64,000 bases of DNA from assembly GCA_945829425.1 (NCBI GenBank), contig CALZUQ010000001.1, positions 62,001-126,000 of the forward strand, read 5' to 3'. The notes beneath the pieces were generated by a model, which saw nothing but the letters and a program-made list of their open reading frames with translations, ran no database searches and had not been told where the DNA came from. A program made the translations under genes and the position numbers. Source of the stretch: an uncultured bacterium. GTDB taxonomy: Bacteria > Bacteroidota > Bacteroidia > Bacteroidales > Bacteroidaceae. This document shows, one piece after another, positions 54,801 through 60,700 of this stretch (positions are counted from its first letter, which is position 1; each line of letters opens with the position of its first letter).

Positions 54801-55764
54801 CGCAAATAAGGTGGTGGCTTCCATAAATGGTGAGATAACTCACTTCTATGGTAATTCAACGGAGGAGGAGAAGGCTGATCCGGCTAAAGATATGCACACC
54901 CTCCACCATGAATACTGGCTGCGTGGCTTGACAAATGTTGCTAAGACTGACAACATCACCAAGGCAACCTTCGCACGTCCGGGAGTGTTTACCGACACTA
55001 AGCAGACGACAGTATGTCACATCTTCCAGACGGACTTCTTCGAAGATACATACGGCGAGCGAGGATATGACTTCACCGACCCTACGAAGGAGTGGTATGC
55101 CAAGAGCAAGATACATACCTTTGCCGACTACCTGCCGCTGACGGCACAGGTGCCTTACCTCGTAAGCTTCCCGGGAACACGCTTCTATGAGTTCGACCTC
55201 TCCAGCGTGTTCTATCAGAAAGTCGTACCGGGAGCTGCTCCGCAGAGCATAACATATAATGCCTACGGTCCACAGCGTCCGGATGTCAGAAACTACGCCT
55301 CAAGCATAACGATACCTGTCATGGGAGATATGAAGACAGATGTCTCTACATTCTCACATATCGGAACGTTCATGGCAACGGACATAGAGGGATATACTCT
55401 GAACACCTCAGGCTCGGCATTCGAGGAGTCTTCAGAGATGGTGCTGCCGTTCCGTACATATATGCAAAAGACAGGCACAGCAAACTCTCGTGCTGCCGAC
55501 ACCTCTATAATATATATATATGGTGAGTCGTCGGCAGACGATGAGATAGGTGAGGATAATGCCATGACGGCGGAAGGGATAAGGGTTTATCCTGCTGGAA
55601 AGGGTAGGATAACGGTGGAAAGCACATACGCCACAACGCTGTCGGTATATACCGTAGCAGGACAGCTCTTCCGTGTCCTCGACATACGGGAAGGGGAACA
55701 GACATTCTCCGGATTCCACCCGGGAATATATGTCGTGGCAAAGAAAAAGATTCGCGTAATGTGA
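39832..55764 (+). CDS. Giant secreted repeat protein (5310 residues) with T9SS-type C-terminus
   Basis: The signal peptide is MTRYFSMRLIKTFTLFFAFLLGMTQTAWG. Two N-terminal units start GTAADPYIIKTAEQLAYF (about residue 43) and GTAADPYLIANDLQLAKL (about 465), each with a TADI/SIDL...WxPIG strand typical of GLUG-like beta-helix domains. Roughly residues 970-3600 hold about 37 short modules of the type [IV][FY]GGG[YNDAF]G, likely rungs of a long beta-helix or solenoid. A further GLUG-like rung (TLHGGGHVLSGLKTNGVLF) is near 4560. The last 65 residues (GIRVYPAGKGRITVES...GIYVVAKKKIRVM) resemble a type IX secretion sorting domain. It is therefore probably exported and fixed on the surface as an adhesin or matrix protein. 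No catalytic motif was recognised. It is one uninterrupted frame. Confidence 0.8.
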   Translation: MTRYFSMRLIKTFTLFFAFLLGMTQTAWGQSGNWTDYKATGYDSGSGTAADPYIIKTAEQLAYFSARVTSGKDQSAYVYLGASIDLAEHYWIPIGTLTKDGKAFKGVFDGRGYTISNMKVKWHCNGNENGFGLFAWFGSGASSTQRATVRNLIMDKASFEKDATQTTVTKDKGTFIGPLVGGVYKDNTLFENIIILNSEIKHTETFNFGNRWLSIGGLIGKLLESPSNYTFRNIYTDTDIDVSSFTGNKDYINVGGLAAEWQSGADTLPFNVFVTGTIKVQKNIKANDAGAVLGKASSGKNLSDNVYYTSVVTDGAGNAISGALTGGFQKEKSFLSDFVSIVNSYINDNARTDLIDWKLDENTNPSMTPVYFNQEYTTRELYSYVTISGFDTADYTVTWSLDDGIKGEQDQNDPTRYKVPLSNKVLKGTVTLTSKSTSQVITKRFSVTPRYYSEDIYADAFEGGTGTAADPYLIANDLQLAKLARDVNTGNKYDGKYFKLTADINLNQALWMPIGLWYDYNKRFGGKFDGDGHSVNDMHIWWEAKTGKWVYWGLFAYIKGTEDKQEKYAVITNLIVDNALLECKPDFATTGSGVNLGVVLGELAQYSEISNIIVRNSTITDNDLVYTMSFEPRMGGLLGNAENSGNCQYRIYNLSSDTKINVFKNASTSSKNVSLGGVIGRMDYKPNYTAPHIPPTNLYFHGPDFDIDPKTNANFKYGPVLGRFNNANTTIDEDKCYYLLSPTNATNTSGTKLSIGEASNFQSYTNAYLNENNLDDKKMWSCEYNAENTKITFSFGSILLTGETKAQFTITAAEGTYEWYLSSDNATWSKVTSGISEGTNVVEIPYQEYIQYVYATSITSMSKILEIPALRIESVKLDHVSQSTDYSVSIKNSIWGDDNSNLTITYAWYEDYDPINASNTVLGSGNTFTYEGGSTNPKISCHVTVKYGDAILADKWVGGLRVIYLCPAGVTIGETTYNAGNDTNDGLTPGKAKLTWQGAYAALNAEGSWDENKIVLMGTSSSAATFNTTNGNLGFAILANLTGNGASGKYDDWKKAVENSKLNRNTTISGKHGDVDYQGVIEMKQSSINTTNGDQGGLGIFGDTRFEHITFQHKDGNYDIFYCQYNSLEMGEGVVMKGYGNGPGYGTLDGATTMSFQVFGGLNNDSRFYPLNTAALIKAMEDAMPHGKEGFTMTFKSGHYSTICAGGRQNQGNLNGVMGTANMPVKCTIIMDIDRATNDATGNNDLGAHYDAGIIMAGNHEGAMFGDVDIIIRSGKVGRVVNGTLGAFRDTNGNINAPYNTYMGRASITLDPRKDENGKPIHSDIVVTELYGGSCGRGFTNANIIDNPFYGHAKVTINGGTFQYLGTGKGDNLQKGIFGAGAGGRNGIGYGTTGDGTLTTDDRIGYWATASDGQYMKFGNYATAKSNLLTYKCYNADTHTDTEISPLDTKIEMIINDGLFGSSDKPIDGVYGGGSGYMAPGLWTEGKQAIPSTYGGNIYGQEGQTVVSLTINGGEFYCKEGIFAGGRGTDYYYKGNCYGATDASAYDKLGKIYGNVEMNINGGTFHCPVFGGGYGVADAKLKNTTTVSTLSDMALITGRSIVRINGGTFYNNVYGGGDMARINAGEGKEATYLEVNSGADIRGAVFAGGNGRENRNGAAYVKGDDKTDHPELVGKVSGNTNVSFFGSTQNAPYIYGDIFGGGNLAKVDGNTSVNIYAGNFAGQIFGGGNGKLIDNAVLNSADVTGNTSVLLAQDLGGQEEGEEGTLEDQFSINVIWNKLWNGTDFVTWENSLASFYDNGVFKNPHNIYGGGNLACNVTGTATVTVQKGMTPYSLLKTTEWKKAYNDNKNPHFYVFGGGYGKNTTVGNTDVTVNVQGEYGEYSAEVDDPDIQMSRPSVLAESSATSSLPVFDNSKGIPNFTVLGVLGGGYAGTVSNDTKVTVDGMTFLHRIYGGGFGDPNDTDAAKTTGQVGGNTEVYVMGAHTYGDVFGGGAGVSPNTDVARVKGTTRVEISDDARIYGSVYGGGDIACVGTASTKDYNKWPTSSSTHNNDGTWTYNEPTADYATFVNIIGGDIFGEVYGGGRGVKQSESTSYADLGRIEGNTLVHIANTPAEGGGFATSPDGSEVTPYVWNRIYGGCAYGTVDGNAFVHVEGGMLGLNIFGGGYGDVPIENDATNSSEGVSTASSTLKQVLGKKHTSGVTSADILGNTRVQIDGGSWVWNRKADTNGNITTWTDADRQVLADFDAFKAFDEKYKTTDDITTLNELQGIDPSFFSLETMKFVKNHNIFGGGNRACKVIGNAEVILNHSPVTKVMKDDGTEINILDFTTQAGLCWYMAFGNSQDPQFSVFGAGYGANTTVGTATVKAQPGFKLNDACTVEETNKYLYRAYEEDYQSYVDYETELRQRYDNVTPEQKKIYYGSRNGDDSDPKTYLRYRSTGLAWSEGIPNFTFIDIHGGGFSGEVTGDATVTTDNQLTCRNIFGGGLGAVPYGEQEGTEAFGVVGGNATVKVTSAIVSQDIFGGGAGVESIKKSDRYVDFPNMAQVKGKTYVEINGTPMTHETERYILDRTLIFGSVFGGGDVAVVGTSDTTPDIPYTSEVVIKSGTLFAQVYAGGNGRKASECADYQKLGAIYGDTRLKVEKTGDVNPYLFNRLYGGGKNGKVVGSTHVDIAGGNLFFNVFGGGWGDVSEDGKVTSADVSGNTNIVVSDGNICLTSYWLPEERMWEPATILGSVTYSPQYDPFTQKFKINHNIYGGGNLACKVVGSSNITMTKGLIHKTTPTVFAADAADYNFFHTNEWKEVYEKVGSPHFAVFGGGYGENTSVGSTNVKVTMVDLTTENIAELTPPTKGEEYKHCISGQTVMDIVGGGYSGKVEGETNVTVGGGTFSRRIFGGGFYNSVLSTKIQVDAVDCRDIYGGGLMGDVLKRTKVYIGSATGDNKDIYIHGNVYGGNDVSGYINLIDKSAGEDVEFKDNEEAGDNVGDTDFTANDYNNGTFIKIRGGHIYGNVYGAGNGDYLYALGKNGETQVTVNEDYQIAGSTDIYDLVYTVPMRGTMVSPQSASPAMTIVNINSWRPLTNKVTIDLAGTAAHPLTIDGNVFGGGNSATVLTAQDDAGKMVGGVNFHIGDNIKVGGIYLGSDGDQLFMTAAENPFLKNFQDINKLSLHDAIDWLNDPCNHGISTAYLPTSHENRPAVYPHLLDLYFQPVEMAVQPTVEWKYGEGTAFKNVTIGTFCCGGNRGNMNVEPKTDGNIIDITFPKGLTITEKIVGGCNQANYTYEENGEKTIHVGGYLLGKRGTAKPLIKLTVLNDFTPSTVETSYYKGANVYGGCYDSGTIKGDVTVDFRSNMLKGLDKTMLEASNDAGIAACNVYGAGYGTLSYVRGNIKVYFGSQKDESSTSTVSTSANFLFGGGQQGNVVGNTTVHILNGHLYKSVTGGSYAGFQWGSTQVLVGYPSYYVAKKSGTYNLLRADTSADNLSLTNSDESNYEDAAKQEKTIKQTINILKGDIVSEQVYDAIQAYDKKNSTSQATEENFGKQTEKPAGHGLTWNDVKIDIDEAIYGGGYSLATGSSVLANNTTVLKYTETYNIDNTTDPEDLPLQSGINTSQGFGGNTTMLIADHPAAEDSETGYTDQEHISISHQEMQPVTLPANTDLFGYYYKDKAGNYRYIYQSGTYYMNAPKPHLPEDAADDSKVYEYDGEGGVFGDGHLSYAQGFRNAEVTGYGYANHSPYNAKIINTFQRMDMLRLTDNCLVLLGARDYATNATNKTPYSIARVGEIQMISNINGENALPTETTTKTENETTTTTYNSRYRNYMGLSNNIHYVGAISSNVAFSALWHDDTGALGKKTTENEITKDFAGKSYQEVKQFYIDKYYKEPDHTKRSLTEFQKRNDGTAKNMIGISSGYALKIQNAREVYDQNELKIKDELYYGPIVGVVQMYLIDVRQDEGGGYVYADNVHKRTAADGSDEDFLETTGNFVFPYSQMEGQYIVDDCFPSSYDSRDSMTPEKNAEIHYWYVTGFNYFYNVHITGYTYNSKENPLNFDSDNTDGLTVLAGLKEGQEVDIISWKRRSGHPDDYSCDLEERNYDNTATDNSGNKLYNPEIKDENGSEYHAYTLKVGGSNGKTYNEDGVHFVLPMNQDISQDQMMTGTLPQLIAGDAKIAFRLTDAAVNTSSEYYNAHLKEPCLATLVLRAPWMEKKDESGNPTTELKQQKGYIGIQYFYTRSGDEGNYKYTLVTSGTWDTNKTYFYYDSVLGQYVQLDGKAMYTKNGDDFAPITDLATTINFGGNQKYYYYTNRYYTYTIYLTIEYAQGPDVSGNITINNCALPGEMIKLSTENVKIDVDQSMSPNGYYWRIGRLDKDGKFEAKQGDTTTDNWVYKEADKTSYNIGYDTYRVGDDATKTGVFKGCIYDETENALYIPAYYYMNGYGVQFGFTVNGLEPLFEVTMKPEDRLLVHNYHRMSPHSGIKTVNLHLPHAVARAKGETSFAEPRIYLSDEEDFNAFVAYLDSIGSGRTVGSTSVKIGTETLTVPRYGENTQFEILQNMVIPEAYNSASFTDGITFAGTLHGGGHVLSGLKTNGVLFNTNKGDIYNLGMLSGRIAGNNDNGKYHCCFEYDDGTSAPRKVYRMDGTQVTSYTQEDFRYGRVAYDLNEYYLKARQVLAGGEDNVPSKLSEKIALKYVLDYYANGDYQYAHRRDADTRLTTGIEYLRTGNGETPGYGTIDTHHDMSHPIDKARAQGYQAATESDPETRTGNYLPLFNAAAQTGGLALTEPMNDYIFWGQSLQAKPEGYPSNIVSRQLSAMTNRVWRAVDYISNVTPHGYHHNAFKEGDKAMSTYVHTPKTTAVDFACMADGASYQEGEVGGVFYPPYRDVATKYNAFVPGDATTRNLIVYTPADKEVADEAYDVVNKALGYNEETKESTIRGHHVTVDGANIQTQYLHLVERATMAEPNNDFCVPTSFNVTDRAWYTRKPTNYAEIANSAWDGICLPFTANKVVASINGEITHFYGNSTEEEKADPAKDMHTLHHEYWLRGLTNVAKTDNITKATFARPGVFTDTKQTTVCHIFQTDFFEDTYGERGYDFTDPTKEWYAKSKIHTFADYLPLTAQVPYLVSFPGTRFYEFDLSSVFYQKVVPGAAPQSITYNAYGPQRPDVRNYASSITIPVMGDMKTDVSTFSHIGTFMATDIEGYTLNTSGSAFEESSEMVLPFRTYMQKTGTANSRAADTSIIYIYGESSADDEIGEDNAMTAEGIRVYPAGKGRITVESTYATTLSVYTVAGQLFRVLDIREGEQTFSGFHPGIYVVAKKKIRVM
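45241..48540 (+). repeat. Higher-order repeat of about 470 residues within the giant gene
   Basis: The same ordered series of modules recurs: GGGNLACxV, GGGYGxNTxVG, GGGYxGxV, GGGFG/LG, GGGAGV, GGGDxAxVG, xGGNG/RG-xK, GGxxxGxVxG and GGGxGDV. The series starts at about 45250, 46690 and 48085, so the period is roughly 1400-1440 nt. The third copy is partial. This shows growth by duplication of large blocks, not only single rungs. Confidence 0.75.
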
Positions 55765-55770
55765 TGAGGA

Positions 55771-55860
55771 AAAAAGCTCTAAGCTTTAGGCTTTAATCTC
55801 TAAGCTTTAGGCTTTAATCTCTAAGCTTTAGGCTTTAATCTTTAATCTCTCATCTTTAGG
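55771..55860 (+). repeat. CTCTAAGCTTTAGGCTTTAAT tandem repeat
   Basis: After the giant gene a unit of about 21 nt, TCTAAGCTTTAGGCTTTAA, is repeated three times and then degrades into TTTAATCTC and CATCTTTAGGC. It resembles the CTTAG blocks beside serA and tmRNA. It ends 45 nt before the second RAYT-like gene. Confidence 0.85.
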
Positions 55861-55904
55861 CGTATGGTTTGAGTAAAAAAGTTTATCTTCAAGAATAGTT
55901 CACT

Positions 55905-57623
55905 ATGAGTGATGACCATAAAAACATAAGTACTGGCTCTAAGCGCCCAGAATATATTGAGGGTGTGGGGTGGCGTTTTCCTGTAGAGCATCGTATGACG
56001 CGGTGGCCTCTATGGAAAGACTCTCACAAGCCCGGCACATATATGGTCACCCTCAATGTGAATGGTGGACAGCGTGTCCTCGGTTCTCTCGCTGGCTCTA
56101 CGGCAGAGATGTACCGTTGGATGAAGGCTCATCCTGACGTGGTGCAGGCAGCCAGCGCTGATGCTCTTTACTACCGTCATGCGATGCTGGGGAAAAGGGC
56201 TATGCCGTTTGTGCTGAAACCTATCTCCGCCGTCGTCGAAACGACTGCGGACAAGGACGGCACAAGGACCGCAAGTGTAAAAGCCGCCATTAACCCCGGT
56301 GTTATTGCTGCTATGGTCGCCAGCCCTTGCGGTGGTCCTTCTTCGTGTGGCTTGTGCGGTGGCGTTTCTACGCCTTCCGGTGTGGGTGTTTCTACGCCTG
56401 CTGGTGTTTGTGGTCCTTCCTCGTGTGGCTCGTGCGGTGGCGTTTCTACGCCTTCCGGTGTTGGTGGTCCTTCTTCGTGTGGCTTGTGCGGTGGTGTTTC
56501 TACGCCTGCCGGTGTTGGTGGTCCTACGCCTGCTGGTGTTGGTGGTCCTTCTTCGTGTGGCTTGTGCGGTGGCGTTTCTACGCCTGCCGGTGTTGGTGTT
56601 TCTACGCCTGCTGGTGTTGGCGTTTCTACGGCGGTTGTGGTGTCGTCTCGTCCGCGGACGCATTTTCCTGTTGAGGCGTTGAGGCTGCCGGGGGCTCCGC
56701 ATGTTGTGCTTAGTGCGCTGGGTGAACGAGTGAAGGAGTGTTGGGAGCGTATGGCGGAGGTGGAGCCGGGGATAGAGCTGGTGTGCCTCGCCATCATGCC
56801 GAACCATATCCACGCGATAATAGCTGTGAGGAGAGAGTTGAATCGTGCCATAGGTGCTGTGATACGTTCTTTTATGGGTGTCACATCGCATGCGTTGCAT
56901 AAGATGATCGGTGAGGGCACCATACGGTGGAACGCTGACGCTGCCACGATAACACGGAAAGCATCGGCGGAGAAGCCGTCGCTATGGTCTCCGGGGTTCT
57001 GCGTAGGCGTCTGCCAGTCAGAGGAGAAGCTGCATACCCGCATAGGCTATGTCCTTGAGAACCCTTTCTTCGGTGTCCTTGAGGGTGAGCAGCAAAGGTT
57101 TATGGAGCGTACCATGTGGCTCACCATTGCGGGGCGGGCATATAGCGGCTACGGCAATATGCTGTTGCTCAAAGAGCCTGACCGCATACAGGTGTTCTGC
57201 CACCGCCGCCATCCTGCTACGGGTGAGCCCTACCACCAGACGCAGGACTTCCGTGAGGAGCGTGAGGCTGTCTTGAATGCTGCTCGGGAGGGTGTCGTGA
57301 TAGTCACCCCCGGCATCTCACCCGGTGAGTCAGAGATAATGTGGGCGGTGCTGCGTAGCGGCGGCTCGGTGATCAACCTCCAGAAAGACGAGATACCTCT
57401 CAGCGACAAATGGCATCCGAGTAAGGAACGCCGCATATACTGTTCACAGGGTCGTATGCTTGTGCTCTCCGTCCGTGACCTACCGCAGCAGACCTTCCGC
57501 GACCGCTATGGCAATGTCATCCCTTCGGACTCTTCCTACGTCCGCTTCCACCTCCTCAACCTCGTGGCGGAGGAGCTGTGCTCCGACGGCATAGAACACC
57601 AGTGTGTAGTAAGATATAAATAA
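55905..57623 (+). CDS. RAYT-like Y1/HUH transposase relative with Cys-rich repeat, copy 2
   Basis: This 572-residue protein is a paralogue of the gene at 38168. They share GWRF/GWRY, then GTYMVTLNVNGGQRVLGSLAG, the HUH motif AIMPNHIHAII (His301, His303), the HTRIGYVLENPFFG segment with a probable catalytic Tyr, and the C-terminal domain (LTIAGRAYSGYGNMLLLKEPD, VVIVTPGISPGESEIMWAVL, INLQKDEIPLSDKW). Unlike copy 1, its repeat insert (residues 141-243) lies before the HUH motif and has Cys-rich units. Both copies stand immediately before giant secreted-protein genes. Retention of HUH, Tyr and the long C-terminal domain suggests a functional protein, not a decaying transposase. The C-terminal domain is unfamiliar to me. 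Confidence 0.8.
   Translation: MSDDHKNISTGSKRPEYIEGVGWRFPVEHRMTRWPLWKDSHKPGTYMVTLNVNGGQRVLGSLAGSTAEMYRWMKAHPDVVQAASADALYYRHAMLGKRAMPFVLKPISAVVETTADKDGTRTASVKAAINPGVIAAMVASPCGGPSSCGLCGGVSTPSGVGVSTPAGVCGPSSCGSCGGVSTPSGVGGPSSCGLCGGVSTPAGVGGPTPAGVGGPSSCGLCGGVSTPAGVGVSTPAGVGVSTAVVVSSRPRTHFPVEALRLPGAPHVVLSALGERVKECWERMAEVEPGIELVCLAIMPNHIHAIIAVRRELNRAIGAVIRSFMGVTSHALHKMIGEGTIRWNADAATITRKASAEKPSLWSPGFCVGVCQSEEKLHTRIGYVLENPFFGVLEGEQQRFMERTMWLTIAGRAYSGYGNMLLLKEPDRIQVFCHRRHPATGEPYHQTQDFREEREAVLNAAREGVVIVTPGISPGESEIMWAVLRSGGSVINLQKDEIPLSDKWHPSKERRIYCSQGRMLVLSVRDLPQQTFRDRYGNVIPSDSSYVRFHLLNLVAEELCSDGIEHQCVVRYK
56325..56633 (+). repeat. GGPSSCGLCGGVSTPAGVG-type repeat inside RAYT-like copy 2
   Basis: Four cassettes of GPSSCG[LS]CGGVSTP[SA]GV alternate with shorter VSTPAGVG/GPTPAGVG units. 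The DNA is G/T-rich and near-identical between units. Because the unit is a multiple of three, long mirror frames exist on the opposite strand; these are artefacts. The repeated Cys pairs (CGLCGG) might bind metal or form disulphides. Confidence 0.88.
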
Positions 57624-57734
57624 CTCAAGAATATATAGACATTAACGTCCCAAACATACATAATCCCTATACTTCCAAAAGATATGAAACACGGTATATA
57701 TAATATGACGACATACAACAGCAAAGGCTTTGCC

Positions 57735-60700
57735 ATGACAAGAAAAAGCATGGCACTCCTCGTAACCCTCCTGATGATGATCCTCGGACACGGGAAGGCG
57801 TGGGGAGTTATTGCGAAATGGAATTTTTCCAATAATCTGCCGGCAGGTATTACCAGCAGCCCGTCTTTTCAAGGAAAATCAGGTACTGTGGCCTCTACTG
57901 TTGACGGTATTGTACTTACTGTTGATGCAACAAGTGGAAAGTTTGCGCCGCGTACGAATAATGATTGTCAGATAAACGCTAATACAATAATAAAAATACC
58001 TGTTAAAACTGTTCAGGATGTTATTACCATAACAAATAATGGTCAAGACCAATATAATATTACCTATACCATTGGTTCTACATCTGGGATTAAAGCCAAT
58101 ACTTATACCTATTCTCCTACCGCTGCTGAAGTAGCGGCAGGATATGCAACGCTTACGGTTACAGGCAATGGGTATATAAAAGCAATCTCTGTCGATTTGA
58201 ATATTGAAGATGATAAGATTTTATACAGCACCAACTTCGATGACTGGGAGAAACTTGGTTTAAGCACAACAGAGACAGCCATACAGAAGAAAGCCACGTC
58301 AGGGCAAGGCATTACATTCTTGCTTAGCGAGACGGAAGTTATTCCTACTGGTGTTAACACCTCCAAATTTAGTTATCCTCCTTGTACGGAGGGTTATCTC
58401 ATTGCGGCAAAAACCTCTACTCCTTATATCAAGACTTCGAAAATTGAGGGTTATGTCTCAAGGATAAAGTTCGTTCATGCGGCTACTGGACGTAACCGTG
58501 GTTGGGGATTAAAAGTAAAAGGCAAGGATGACGCTGACTGGGTTGAGGTGTCAACAGCTTTTGCCAATCCTGCAGGTGGTGCTACTGTAGAGGTGGAGAT
58601 AAATAGGGAAGACGTGGAGTTGTGGTTTTATAACCTTAACCCCAGCCAAAATGCTTATATGACCTCTCTTGAGATATATTATAAGGATATACCGCGTTCG
58701 TTTACGGACTTTAAGATTGATTTCCGCAGCAATCCATATAGAGTGCAACTGCCAGAAGACGGAACGTTGCCTACCGGTGTTACGGTTAGCGAGGAGACAT
58801 TCGTTGATGCGCAGCATGGCTATCAGAATGCTGTTGTAACAGTTTCTGTTGACGGTCCTGTGGAATTTACCATTGGTGGCTGTGCCGAAAACACGACAGA
58901 CGCTACGGTAAGTATCAATGGTGGTGACCCTATTTCCATAAATACAAAGACAGAAGCGTGCGATTATGGGACAAGCACGGAGCATTATGTGACATATTTA
59001 TATAATGTAAAGAAATATAATGTACACAACAAGGATGTCTTGACTTTTAAGTTGAATGGTAACTGTCCTTATTTCCATGCCAAGGCAGTTCCTTACCAGT
59101 GTACTGTAACGTATTATAATACAGATGGTAAGGAAATAAAACATTTAAGAGTAGAGGAAAAAACTATTCTTACGCTTGATGCTGAAGCCACTAAGGAAGT
59201 TATCGATGCCGTACCTTCCGGCAGCAAGTTCCGCGGCTGGTTTTACGGTACTGGTGTGTCAGCACTGAAAGTCGTTGAGGGCGTGGAAATTACCGGCGAT
59301 ATAGGTCTCTATCCTAAGGTGACACCTATAGAGAAGCTCTATAAGGGAAACTCATACACCTTTGACCTTACGAAAGATTATTTCTATGTTGAAGACCATG
59401 ATATTGTTGATATTAGCGGTGGTGCTTACAGTGCGGAAAACAACGGACACGGCTGGTATTTTGAGAATGGTGGAAAGGTAGAGATGGACGTTTCCGGCAA
59501 TACAAAGGTCGTGCTGTATCTATGTTATAATTCTTCTCCGGGAGAGATACAGATATACGACAAGAACAACTATCCTATCGGCGATGTTTTTAATTCGAAT
59601 GCAGAGTCTGATGGTAGCAGCGTTACGATAGACTATGACGGTCCTGCCACGACGCTCTGGTTTAGTGTGCCAAGTAAGACGTTTATCCACTCTATATATC
59701 TTAAGGACACGAGTGTGGCTACGCTGAAGTTTGTCAACAAGTTTCAGAATACCCTCCTCGGTACTGTTCCTGATGATATAGAGGCATTGAATGACAGGGT
59801 GTTTATGCCAGAGAACAATCTCCTCTACCGTCCTGACTGGACTCTTGTCGGCTGGACCGATGGCGTTACGACGTATAATCTCTCCACATGGTATGACATT
59901 ACGGAGAGTGCTACGCTATACCCTGTATTGCAGAAGAACACGCAGGACTTGTCAGACAACAACAATGCCGGCATGAAGGCAGTATGGTATTTCGACCAAA
60001 GCGAGGGCTGTCCTGCCATCAATCGTTCAAGTACAGGCGACTCTCAACCGCTTACGTACACCAAGTGCATTGAGGTGAACGGTGAGAAGCATGATGTGCC
60101 ACTTGTCATCGATGCCAGCAAATCCAAGATAGACAATACCGACGCACGTGTCAATGGTTTGGGAAGTATAGAGAACCCTAATGTCCCTGTCCCAGGTGGT
60201 CAGATAAACAATGGTACCGTTCTCACCATTCCTGCTGTCTATGGCATGAAGGTGATTTTCCATGCCTCCTTAAAGGCTGATAATGCGTTTAACAATAACA
60301 CAACATACTTCGGCATAGGAGAAGGAGAAGCGAAAATAGACGTTTACGAAGTAGAGACAAAGGTAGAGAATGTAACTTTTGTACCTTCAGATAACTACAG
60401 AACCGGTACATACACGTATTTAGGTGACGCTACAACAATAGACCTGACAATAGTTAATGGCGGTAATGCAGCAGCAGCCTCTTGGGGATTCTTCCGGGAT
60501 CTGACTGTGGAGTATCCCGTGTTGCCGAATGTAGTGTCAGAAAATGTCATTGAGTCAGCGGTTACGATAGAAACAGGAGAAGACCCTGTCAACGCAGGTG
60601 TGGTTACAATAACTTCTTCTGCCACACATGGCAATACAGGCAAGCGCTTTAGGACGGGAGATATAGTGACGATTACTGCTGAAGCCAACTATGGCTATAA

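Noticed and set aside
56010..57043. Two long minus-strand frames (288 and 296 codons) within RAYT-like copy 2
   Set aside because: The tandem repeat unit is a multiple of three, so it stays open in several frames. The translations are repetitive Arg/Thr or Thr/Pro and lack any start context; the plus frame has the HUH motif.
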